NCBI GenBank assembly: GCA_905221605.1
Contig: CAJNDS010001132.1
Coordinates: 1-33,239, forward strand
DNA: 33,239 nucleotides
Reading direction: 5' to 3'
Source of the DNA: Symbiodinium natans
Taxonomy: Eukaryota; Sar; Dinophyceae; Suessiales; Symbiodiniaceae
The position numbers and the translations under genes were made by a program. The notes below the pieces were generated by a model, which saw only the letters and a program-made list of their open reading frames with translations, did no database searches and was not told the origin of the DNA. Shown here one piece after another: positions 26,050 through 33,239 of the stretch (positions are counted from its first letter, which is position 1; every line of letters begins with the position of its first letter).

Positions 26050-26517
26050 GCCGCAGCTGCTAAGCACAGGACGTAGAAATGGCCAGGCTTGCCTAGGCAT
26101 CACGCTGCAGGGCACACAGACACTTGGGCGAAGGCACTATCAAGAATTTAGGCCGAACCTCCCCCCTGCCCATTTCCTTGACGCCATCCGGCTTGCTCTT
26201 GCGGCCTCGGTGGCCAACCAAAACATTGAACATTTTTGGTCAGTTGAACTTGGAATGGCCTGACACCTCTCACAGAATGGCTGTTTTTCTACGGCGAGTG
26301 TTGCCCCTAGAGTGCTTGCTCTCCTCGCCCTATGCTGTGTCTGTGGAAGCGAACACTGTAGCAACCTCGCCGGAGGTCGTCAGCCTCTCTTCCGAAACGA
26401 ACGAAGGCTCTCCCTGCCCGATGGACAACATGTCAGACGCGGAGGACGAACCCAAGGCACAGGTGAATGATTGGCGCTTCTCGGAGCTGCGAGGACTGTC
26501 AAAAAGGGTCCAACAAA
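26050..26517 (+). other. Tail of the G+C-rich block, no clear gene
   Basis: Short plus-strand frames (25997-26263, then 26124-26540) have coding-like stretches such as HFLDAIRLALAASVANQNIE and MSDAEDEPKAQVNDWRFSE, but neither is long nor has a motif. The base composition falls towards A+T near 26500, marking the boundary with the next gene. Confidence 0.3.
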
Positions 26518-28113
26518 ATGGATCGAAATCTGGTTATTAGCATGTCATCCGAAGGTGCGAGTGAACAGGATTTGAACCTGGCACTGGCGGACGATGTTGA
26601 TCAGTCAATGGGTGATGGTACAGCAGTGGTTATGGTATGTGACCCGCAAACGCTGATTCAATCGCCAACGACTGATTGGGTCAAGCGTCGTGGTTTGACC
26701 GATCGTGCCATTTGGCCGGCAATAGCGGCTGCAGCACAGAGGATATGTGCTGAAATGGTTCAGGTGGATGTATTGAATGCCCAGATGGGGACTGGGAGAC
26801 TCCTTCTTCAAAGGAGAGATCAAGGACACTACGGTGATCTGCATCATCCATTCCATGAAAATCCGTGCTTGCCGGCGGTGGGAAATTATCCTCTTTCGGT
26901 GATGGGTGCATTGTTATCTCCTGGCCTGGAAAGGGAATTCAGAAATACTGAAAGGTTTGGAACTGCTATGGAGGCAATAGCCTATGAGTGGAGTTGCAGT
27001 CCAGGCATGGAAGTTCATGTTGAACTCATGGTGAGGGTAGCCAAAGTGGTTGCTCCGTTCCTGACCCTAGGAGGCCAAGGATTTGTGGTGAATTCAGAAT
27101 TTCTCTGGCAGCGCGGGAGAGACCAAATGATGGAGTTCCTTCAGGCGGCTATTTGTGCTGATCAATTGGAGGCTCTCTGGAAGGGAATGGACGAAGATGC
27201 TGACGAGGAAGTGGATCCTTCAGGGATGGTGTTGGAGATCTCTGGACAGCAAGAAGCGGTTCTTGGACAAGGGATCGATGAAATCCTTCTTCCTATAGAG
27301 GATGCTGGAAGTGAACTGACTGGTAATACTGAAGCTGATGGCAAAGCGCCAGAAATTGCTCCGGAAGAAGAAACAACCAGTGGTTCGTCAAGACTGGCGG
27401 GCACAAGGATTTTCTTGTGGTCAGTGTACTCTCGTGTTGCTTCCAACTTCTCTACGCAGGACCGCACTACTGGGAAGATCTTTGACAGCACAAAAGGTTA
27501 TCCTGGTGAAGGACCAAACAATGGTGACAATCCTTCCTCGAAGAGGAACTTACCCTGGATCTCTGAAGACTACCTCGACGAAGTGGTGTCAAAAAAGATG
27601 GAAAGGTCTTCAGATATGGATGGGCTGGAGGGGTCTGTTCCGGGAAGTGAGGGATCGTTGGAAAAGGTAGAGGTGGAGAATGTTACTACCTCTAAGATTC
27701 TTATGGCCCTTTGGAAAAAGGGGTATAGAGCTGGACATAGGAGGTTGTGTCGTTCAAATATAGCTGGACCTAAGGTTGGAGCAATGAAACATCCAATCAA
27801 AAGGGTGCAGATCGGCACTAGAAAGACCTTCTTGAAGGCGTTCAATGTTTTTGGATCATCTCATCATGGCTCAGGAGCTGGTGGAAAACCAATCATGAAG
27901 GTGGTAGGACCAAGGCCAGTTTTTCCAGCTGTTCGCGATACATCAAACATTGATAGCACCTTGGGTGAAGGGAGCAATTCTCAGGTACATGACAATGTGC
28001 GTGTAGAGCAGAATCGCCCTATGGACCGGTACGAAGCGGAGCGTCTGGAGAAAAGGAAGAGAGGCATCTGCTATTGGTTTAGCAAGGGAAAAGATCGCTG
28101 CAAAATTTGGTGA
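26518..28113 (+). CDS. N-terminal part of a CCCH zinc-finger protein
   Basis: The ATG at 26518 opens 531 codons to a TGA at 28111-28113. The first 450 residues are unrecognised: an acidic N-terminus, then a helical domain, then an acidic Glu/Asp linker near 27180-27380. The end holds the first finger, CYWFSKGKDRC, whose second half is lost because the frame turns to KIW-stop. Removing one A from the AAAA run at 28101-28104 would give the missing C-x5-C-x3-H half and join the next ORF. CCCH fingers usually bind RNA; in a dinoflagellate this could be a cellular RNA-binding protein or the gag-like protein of an element. The base composition is more A+T-rich than upstream. Confidence 0.6.
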   Translation: MDRNLVISMSSEGASEQDLNLALADDVDQSMGDGTAVVMVCDPQTLIQSPTTDWVKRRGLTDRAIWPAIAAAAQRICAEMVQVDVLNAQMGTGRLLLQRRDQGHYGDLHHPFHENPCLPAVGNYPLSVMGALLSPGLEREFRNTERFGTAMEAIAYEWSCSPGMEVHVELMVRVAKVVAPFLTLGGQGFVVNSEFLWQRGRDQMMEFLQAAICADQLEALWKGMDEDADEEVDPSGMVLEISGQQEAVLGQGIDEILLPIEDAGSELTGNTEADGKAPEIAPEEETTSGSSRLAGTRIFLWSVYSRVASNFSTQDRTTGKIFDSTKGYPGEGPNNGDNPSSKRNLPWISEDYLDEVVSKKMERSSDMDGLEGSVPGSEGSLEKVEVENVTTSKILMALWKKGYRAGHRRLCRSNIAGPKVGAMKHPIKRVQIGTRKTFLKAFNVFGSSHHGSGAGGKPIMKVVGPRPVFPAVRDTSNIDSTLGEGSNSQVHDNVRVEQNRPMDRYEAERLEKRKRGICYWFSKGKDRCKIW

Positions 28114-29317
28114 GGATTGCAAATTCATCCATTCAGAAGATGATGTGGTGCTACATTCGTATTGGTGCAAATATTTTGTGGCTGGGAGACACTGTTTCGC
28201 TGCAGAAAACTGCAAGTTCTCGCACGACGCAACTGGTGTAAGGTGTATTCAGTTTGCTCAGTCTGGGAAATGCCGTCATGGGGACAGGTGCGTCTTCGTA
28301 CATGGTGATCCGCTGAACGGACCGAGGCCAAGGTCTCCAAGGACACCCCCAAGGGATGGTCCAAGGAGAAGTGCTGGTTCAAGAGGTGGAGGAAAGGAAA
28401 TTTCTCCTGAACGTTTTGAAGAAGAAGAGGAGGATCTAATGACGTACGATGACGACACCAGGATGATGGAATTGCTGATGGAGGCAATTTCGTACATGTC
28501 TGATGGTAAGCCAGATTTGGCCCGCGCAGAAGCGGATCCGGTGTTCAAACTTTTGAAATTCAATGGGGATGCTGAACAGATGGACGCAGAATGGTGTTCA
28601 TGGACGTCTGGTATGTTGTCTTCATTGGAACTTCACGAGATCGTGAGGTCGTATGAGGTTTCGCTGGCGGAGGTGGAAGAATGGGTCAATGACCTGAGGA
28701 TTTGGTTCGAGCGAGCCAACGTGGAAGATGAGAAAGATCCCAAAAGGGGCAAAAAGAGGTCCCTAGAAAAAGAGTCCAGCAAGGATATTCCTGCCGAAAA
28801 GGAGGTGGTGGAGACTTCGGAGACGGATGTTGCCGTTGAGGAAGAGGTAAAAAAGGCCAAAAAGAAGAGGAAATCTGTGGCTAGTGAGGATCCTTATACC
28901 CTTCTGGTTCCAAGGCCGAAGAAGATGCCGGAGAAGATTGAGAAGGGTGGATCGTCATCAAAGGCGGTGGCGTCGGAGAGGGAAAAGGCCTCTTCGAAAA
29001 TGCGCACCAAGACATGCGTCTCGGGGAAGATAGAAAAGAAAGAGAAAAGCCAAAGCCCCAAGAAGGAAGAGGTGGTAGTGGTGGAAGGTCCTGGGGAAAA
29101 GGATCGTTCTTCTGAACTGGATGTGCAAACGTCTACCACTGTGGATGCAGAACTGGGTCAATCTTGCCAGGCTATTGAGGACGCAAAGAGAGAAGGATTG
29201 GTATCCTCAATACAAAGGTGTGTACAAGATCCTGTTCTTACAGTGTCGGACTTGGAGCACGTGCTGCTACGACTTCATCGGAGTATCGGTGCCAATCGGG
29301 AGAAGAAGAAGGGATGA
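28101..29317 (+). CDS. C-terminal part of the CCCH zinc-finger protein with Lys/Glu-rich tail
   Basis: This register is open from about 28101 and carries the rest of finger 1 (C-x5-C-x3-H, ending FIH), finger 2 (C-x8-C-x5-C-x3-H, CKYFVAGRHC) and finger 3 (C-x8-C-x5-C-x3-H, CIQFAQSGKC). It then has an RS/PR-rich stretch, an acidic helical region and a long Lys/Glu/Ser tail with nuclear-localisation-like KKAKKKRK (near 28850-28875). It ends in a predicted helix and a TGA at 29315-29317. The third-finger spacing is textbook. No RRM or other domain was seen. Together with the upstream ORF it forms one protein of about 930 residues that is split by a one-base indel. Confidence 0.65.
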
Positions 29318-29661
29318 TTGGATGGTATCGAAGGGGAAAATGGTTCTTTTTCTTCCTGGAGATAAGTGCGCTGGAACAGCCAATGTGCTGAATGGATGGT
29401 GGTTACTATTAAGGGTATGGAAATCCCTGATAGTAGAAGTTAGTAGCTTTTTGCGTAGCGAAGACCACGGTTCGTGGTGAAGAAGACCGAAGTGTCTTCA
29501 ATGACAAGAGGATCATGGTGAAAAAAGATTCTCTGTGGTTAGTGGGTTTAGCCAATGTGCTATAAATTCGTCCTGGATGACGTAAAACCATCATGTGCAT
29601 TTCAGGCAGCTGGCTGCTGCCCTAATGGCAGTTTTTGGCCAAAAGATCTGCACCTCCAATG

Positions 29662-29683
29662 TGTCCTAGGAAATCCTAGGACA
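29662..29683. repeat. Perfect hairpin, 9-bp arms
   Basis: TGTCCTAGG, a 4-base loop AAAT, then CCTAGGACA. The outer TGT...ACA ends would also fit LTR or short-element termini, but no matching partner was found. Confidence 0.7.
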
Positions 29684-29752
29684 GGGGGAGTGCGGAGCTG
29701 CAGTTGGTATTGTAGAAAGGAGTTGGAGTAGAAGGATTGAGGGTCAATGTAC

Positions 29753-29775
29753 CCGGTACAAATTTTTGGCTCAAG
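29753..29775 (+). other. Relict dinoflagellate spliced leader (degenerate)
   Basis: The sequence reads CCGG-TACAAATTTTTGGCTCAAG. The known 22-nt dinoflagellate spliced leader starts CCGTAGCC and ends ATTTTGGCTCAAG. The final TTTTGGCTCAAG is exact, one extra T is present, and the upstream half is degraded. In dinoflagellates such remnants mark retroposed mRNAs. The following 140 bases contain no recognisable gene. Confidence 0.45.
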
Positions 29776-29915
29776 AAACTTGGGCAATGCGCCCTGAGGA
29801 AAAGAGTTTCTCTTGGTTTTGGGTTGGTTCGTCTTTCTGGTTGGTTCTGGGGAATTTATTCAGGCAGCTGTTGAGGGTTGACACCCTGGTTGGCCCCCTT
29901 TCGGTTGCCCCCGTA

Positions 29916-30031
29916 CCCTAAACCCTAAACCCTAAACCCTAAACCCTAAACCCTAAACCCTAAACCCTAAACCCTAAACCCTAAACCCTAAACCCTAAAC
30001 CCTAAACCCTAAACCCTAAACCCTAAACCCT
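29916..30031. repeat. Interstitial telomeric array 1 (CCCTAAA)n
   Basis: About 16 uninterrupted CCCTAAA units, i.e. TTTAGGG on the minus strand. The C-rich strand is on the plus strand, the orientation of a left-hand chromosome end. Ordinary A+T-rich sequence follows directly. Confidence 0.97.
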
Positions 30032-30105
30032 CAAGACAAAATAAATAGAAATTGTATGTGGTATCGTTCTGAATTTTCAAGATATTTGTCTAAACAGCTG
30101 ACATA

Positions 30106-30170
30106 CAGAGTTTAAGTAAATTAATCCAAAGCGCCTGGGAGACCAAATGCTCAATTTACTTAAACCTCTG
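30106..30170. repeat. Imperfect inverted repeat with 17-bp arms
   Basis: CAGAG-TTTAAGTAAATT at 30106-30122 pairs with AATTTACTTAAA-C-CTCTG at 30153-30170, with a single bulged C and a loop of 30 bases. It lies between the first telomeric array and the C-rich tract. Confidence 0.7.
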
Positions 30171-30189
30171 GGACCAACTTAGGCTACAC

Positions 30190-30251
30190 GTCAAGCCCAC
30201 AAATGAGGCCCGAAACTCGACCCTCCAACGAGAGGTCCCAAATTAAACCGC
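30190..30251. other. Spacer before the C-rich tract
   Basis: This short unique stretch has no feature and leads into the CCCCAAAA-type repeat. Confidence 0.4.
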
Positions 30252-30645
30252 GTGAGGCCCCAAAACCCCCCCAAAACCCCCCTAAAACCCTCCCCAAAAC
30301 CCCCCCAAAACCCCTCCAAATCCACCCAAAACCCCCCCAAAACCCCCCAAAACACATCCAAAACCCTCCCAAACCCCCCAAAAACAACCAAACCCCCCCC
30401 CAAAACCCACCCAAAACCCCAAAACCCCCCCCAACCCCACAAAACCCCCCCAAAAAACACCTCCAAAACCCCCAAAACCCCGTTTTTGGAAGAGCAAGCA
30501 AGGCCCCCCAACCCACCCAACCCCCCAAAAAAAACCCCCCAAAACCCCCAAAATCCCCCCCCCAAAAACCCCACCAAAACCCCCTCCAAAACCCATCCAA
30601 AACCCCCCAAACCCCCCCCAAAAACCCCTCCAAGGCTCTCAAAGC
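30252..30645. repeat. C4-8A3-4 low-complexity tract, G-quadruplex-prone on the minus strand
   Basis: Dozens of irregular blocks of 4-8 C alternate with about 3-5 A, interrupted by short words (CATCC, CTCC) and one non-repetitive stretch near 30481-30503. The minus strand has many runs of four or more G separated by TTTT or TTT, close to the G4T4 type. The long open frames here, Pro/Asn/Lys-rich or Gly/Phe-rich, are translation artefacts of the repeat. Confidence 0.9.
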
Positions 30646-30654
30646 ACAAAACAG

Positions 30655-31070
30655 GCTACCAAAGCCCAAATTGGCTCCTGGCTCCCAAAAGCGCTCAAAA
30701 TTGGCTTCCAAAGCCCAAAATTGGCTCCCAAACCCCAAATCGCTTCCCAAAACCCAAAATTGGGTTGCAGAGACCAGAATGGAGCCCAAATTGGGTCCCG
30801 GAGCCCGACATTGGCTCAGCGAAAAATTGCCAAAATTTGCCCTAGCCTCCTCGAGCCCAACATTGACTCCAAAGCTTAAAATTGTCTCCAAAGCCGAAAA
30901 TTGCCTCCCCAAGCTAAAAAATTGGCTTCCGTAGCCCAAAATTGGCTCCCAGAGCCCAAAATTGGTTCCAAAGCCCAAAATTGGCCCGGAAAGCCCAAAA
31001 TTGGCTCCAAAGCCCAAAATTGGCCCCCAAAGCCAAAAATTTGCTCCCCAGGCCCAAGCCAACTTTGGTT
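30655..31070. repeat. Minisatellite, unit about 16-20 bp (GCCCAAAATTGGCTC)
   Basis: About 20 diverged units follow the pattern AGCCCAAAATTGGCTCCCA, with lengths varying by a few bases. The array begins after the C-rich tract and ends in a poly-pyrimidine stretch (31090-31140). Confidence 0.85.
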
Positions 31071-31171
31071 GCGGAGCCCCAAATTGGCTCCTCCCCCCGC
31101 CTTCCCCCCCCCCCCTCCAGCCCCTCTCCTGCCCCCCCTCCCAAAAATTAAAAATGAGTTCCAAAAAACAA

Positions 31172-31285
31172 AACTTTCGGTCAAAACTTTCGGCCAAAAC
31201 TTTCGGTCAATACTTTCGGTCAAAACTTTCGGTCAAAACTTTCGGTCAAAACTTTCGGTCAAAACGTTTCGTTCAAAACGTTTTT
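31172..31285. repeat. Tandem 13-bp repeat (ACTTTCGGTCAAA)
   Basis: About eight copies of ACTTTCGGTCAAA lie head to tail with single-base variants (GGCC for GGTC, CAAT for CAAA), becoming ACGTTTCGTTCAAA at the right edge, shortly before the second telomeric array. Confidence 0.9.
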
Positions 31286-31312
31286 GGGACCCAAACCCTA
31301 TACAATTTCTAT

Positions 31313-31575
31313 AAACCCTAAACCCTAAACCCTAAACCCTAAACCCTAAACCCTAAACCCTAAACCCTAAACCCTAAACCCTAAACCCTAAACCCTAAAC
31401 CCTAAACCCTAAACCCTAAACCCATAAACCCTAAACCCTAAACCCTAAACCCTAAACCCTAAACCCTAAACCCTAAACCCTAAACCCTAAACCCTAAACC
31501 CTAAACCCTAAACCCTAAACCCTAAACCCTAAACCCTAAACCCTAAACCCTAAACCCTAAACCCCTAAACCCCTT
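31313..31575. repeat. Telomeric array 2 (CCCTAAA)n
   Basis: About 37 CCCTAAA units in the same orientation as array 1, with one CCCATAAA variant near 31421 and CCCCTAAACCCCTT at the right edge. It abuts a gag-like gene at about 31575. Confidence 0.97.
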
Positions 31576-32999
31576 GATGCGGTCATACACCGCCTGTGGA
31601 TCTGAGAGAACCTCTCCCGACTTCCACGCTGCGCGGTACGCGTTCGTGTACGTCTTCATGCGCGAGCCGCGGCAGCGCCCGCGTAGCGCTAACAGCTTTT
31701 CGCGCGCACTCATACCGCGACAGTTGTTGGCCAGCGCGCAGACGTCCTCGAACTCCTCGTAGAACAGGACAACGTCTCGCGCGTCCGACTTGTCGTCGGT
31801 CAGCGTCGGCCACGTGAGGTCAGTTTTGACCGTAGTTATGGAGCTTTGCCCGCCCCTCTGCGCTAACGCTTCTTTCAGCGCCTCAGTTTGGGCGGCGAGT
31901 GCGGCGGCGAGATCGCCCGCCGGGTGTTGGGACCAGGTCTGCGAACCTCCGCCGTCTGAACCTCGCTTCAGGGCTTCTATCTCCATCTCTAGCGCAGCAA
32001 GCTTCGCGCGCAAAGGGGAATCGCCGTCCGGCGCGCCCAGGACACGGGCCGCGGAAGGACCACCTGCAACCTCAGCAGTGTGCAAACCTCCACGGTCCAA
32101 TCCTACCCCCAACCCACTCGCAGTCGCAGGCTGTGGGAGCCCTGGGGAACGCGGCCCCACGGCTTCAACTGGCACATCGGACGGGGAGCTCCAAACCTTC
32201 TCTTGGCTCGAGCTTTCTTTTCCCCCTAACGCGAGGATAAGCTCCCCGATGCATTGGATTTCGCGCTGAATCTCCTCTGCGTCTTCGGGGTCCTCGCCAC
32301 CGCGCAAAGCCGCGACCGAGAACCTGGTCCGCAGCCGACGGACCATCTTCGTAGGATGCCAGTCCCCGCCTATCTTGGAGAACTCATCCGCAAGGAGGGT
32401 GGCTTTGGTGCTTAAGGCGTCAAGGTCACGGGAGCTCACCGTGACTCCATGCGCTTTCAGCGCGAGGACAATCCGCGAAACGCGCGTCAAGTCGTCCGCG
32501 ACCGGTTCTTGGTCTGGACGGAAAATCGCGCGCAGCTCCGCCTGCAAGCCCTCTGCGGTGCCTGGCACTGAACCTGCTGTCGACGGCGGACCGACGGTCC
32601 CGCCGGGCGGGACCCTGGTGCCGTAGCAGGGACATAGGCAGCACCGGTAGGGACCATGGCCAGCTCCCTAGCCGCGGCGCTGACGTCCACCCGCGGCGGA
32701 CTGTCGCCTCCAGCGCCCGAGGCCTCAGGGACTAGCTCGGAGTCCTCTTCTTCTTCCTCTTCATCCTCGTCCTCCTCTTCGGCGTCATGGAGGAACTTCA
32801 TGACTTTCCGCCAGAGAGCCGCCTCTTGCTCTGGCGTAGTGCTGACCCCATCCCGCTTGGACAATGGACGGCTGCCAGTATCCCTACGCCACTTAAGCCA
32901 AGCGACGTAGCTCATCCGCTCGGGATAGGGAACGTCTCCACCCTCGATAGCTTCGAGGAGGGTGACGCCCTCAGCCTGACCTGCAACCTCTGCGGACAT
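31576..32999 (-). pseudogene. Gag-like gene of a retrotransposon, truncated by the telomeric array
   Basis: The frame starts at an ATG (32999). The first part (to about 32600) has a short N-terminal helical region (YVAWLKWRRDTGSRPL), an acidic Asp/Glu run (near 32720-32790) and a Pro/Ala-rich part. From about 32600 coding continues in another register (31543-32568) with helical, Leu/Ala/Arg-rich sequence, a coiled-coil-like segment (KLAALEMEIEALKR) and a C-terminal block WPTLTDDKSDARDVVLFYEEF, as in gag capsid-type domains. The ORF end (…GFRV) is translated telomeric repeat, so the gene is cut at about 31575. Gag identity is inferred from architecture, not from a diagnostic motif. Confidence 0.5.
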
Positions 33000-33020
33000 T
33001 GCCGCAACACAAGGCGAAAA

Positions 33021-33101
33021 GCCGCGCCTTGGTTAGCAGGCCGCAGGCGTGGCACGCGAAGCGCCGCGCCTTGGTTAACAGGCCGCAAGCGTGGCACACA
33101 G
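33021..33101. repeat. Two 42-bp tandem repeats
   Basis: GCCGCGCCTTGGTTA...GCAGGCCGC...GTGGCAC occurs at 33021-33062 and again at 33063-33101 with a few substitutions. It sits in the putative leader of the gag gene. Confidence 0.75.
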
Positions 33102-33183
33102 TCCACGCGTCCAGGTCACGGACCGCGACAGACAAGCAAAGCAATGCTTGCCCACTCGGGCCGTAGGCACAAGAGCTGTACGG

Positions 33184-33201
33184 TTCCCAGAACAGCCCCC
33201 A
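33184..33201 (-). other. Possible primer-binding site of an LTR retrotransposon
   Basis: On the minus strand, TTCACA-AT is followed by TGGGGGCTGTTCTGGG. An LTR end in CA, a short spacer and a tRNA-complementary TGG-start is the usual layout, and it lies about 185 bases upstream of the gag-like ATG. The LTR itself would be outside the window, so this is only suggestive. Confidence 0.25.
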
Positions 33202-33239
33202 ATTGTGAAGTCGACCAGCACTGGACTTGCACTAAGCCA

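Larger units (their letters stand above)
29318..29915. other. 3' flank of the CCCH gene, up to the first telomeric array
   Basis: No gene is visible. The stretch contains a perfect 9-bp-arm hairpin (29662-29683), a relict spliced-leader-like site (29753-29775) and two copies of TTCAGGCAGCTG (29601-29612 and 29859-29870). Confidence 0.5.

Noticed and set aside
27338-27670. Alternative register with CGQC in the middle of the CCCH gene
   Set aside because: The main register is open throughout this stretch with an acidic linker; a single CxxC is not enough to claim a second gene.
30184-31314. Long open frames in several registers (up to 337 codons) rich in Gly/Phe/Trp or Pro/Asn/Lys
   Set aside because: They are direct translations of the CCCCAAAA-type tract and minisatellite; no start context, motif or composition independent of the repeat.
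1-33239. Prokaryotic systems such as CRISPR arrays, operons or phage modules
   Set aside because: No regularly spaced identical repeats with unique spacers and no prokaryotic gene arrangement; telomeric repeats and LINE genes show a eukaryotic nuclear origin.

Overview
The window looks like nuclear DNA of a dinoflagellate, possibly a Symbiodiniaceae-like species. Four things support this. (i) There are long CCCTAAA (TTTAGGG-type) telomeric arrays. (ii) A degraded match to the dinoflagellate trans-spliced leader ends in TTTTGGCTCAAG near 29775. (iii) The DNA is dominated by decaying retroelements. (iv) One retroelement carries a cytosine-5 DNA methyltransferase, a capture that has been reported for dinoflagellate retrotransposons. 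No rRNA, tRNA, CRISPR array or bacterial operon signal was seen, so bacterial-style ribosome binding sites and terminators do not apply. Several reading frames below have no ATG at their 5' end and are best read as open regions, not exact genes.

Layout. 1-1340: no convincing gene; two identical palindrome-bearing 25-mers. 1341-17747 (minus strand): a very large non-LTR (LINE-type) retroelement of about 16 kb. Read 5' to 3' (high to low coordinates) it encodes: a 1357-residue protein whose C-terminus is a DNMT (13587-17660); the out-of-frame remainder of that DNMT with a long tail (12067-13599); a short bridging frame; an APE-type endonuclease (10162-11805); a 1660-residue protein with reverse transcriptase, CCHC finger, RNase H and an extra polymerase-like C-terminal region (5279-10261); a 201-residue unknown protein; and two mutually homologous unknown proteins (2905-4257 and 1341-2741). 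17799-21044: a second, truncated copy of the 3' part of this element, head-to-tail with the first. It is almost identical over its upstream part and carries an in-place inversion and deletions near its 3' end.

21045-26460 (plus strand, visibly more G+C-rich): a decayed gene for a UPF1-like SF1 helicase, broken by an in-frame TGA and at least two frameshifts, followed by a Pro-rich stretch and an unknown conserved-looking ORF. 26518-29317 (plus strand): a gene with three CCCH zinc fingers and a charged Lys/Glu-rich tail, broken by a one-base indel in an A-run.

29318-31575: a subtelomere-like block with a relict spliced leader, a first telomeric array, an inverted repeat, a C4-6A4-type tract, a GCCCAAAATTGGCTC minisatellite, a 13-bp tandem repeat and a second, longer telomeric array. 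The second array abuts and truncates a minus-strand gag-like gene (31576-32999) of a probable LTR retrotransposon, whose primer-binding-site-like sequence lies near the window end. The array orientation is what a chromosome end healed into the gag gene would show, so this could be an ancient fusion, an interstitial telomere or an assembly join.

The most notable system is the giant retroelement. It combines copying machinery (EN, RT, RNase H) with a DNA-modifying enzyme and several large unassigned modules on one strand.
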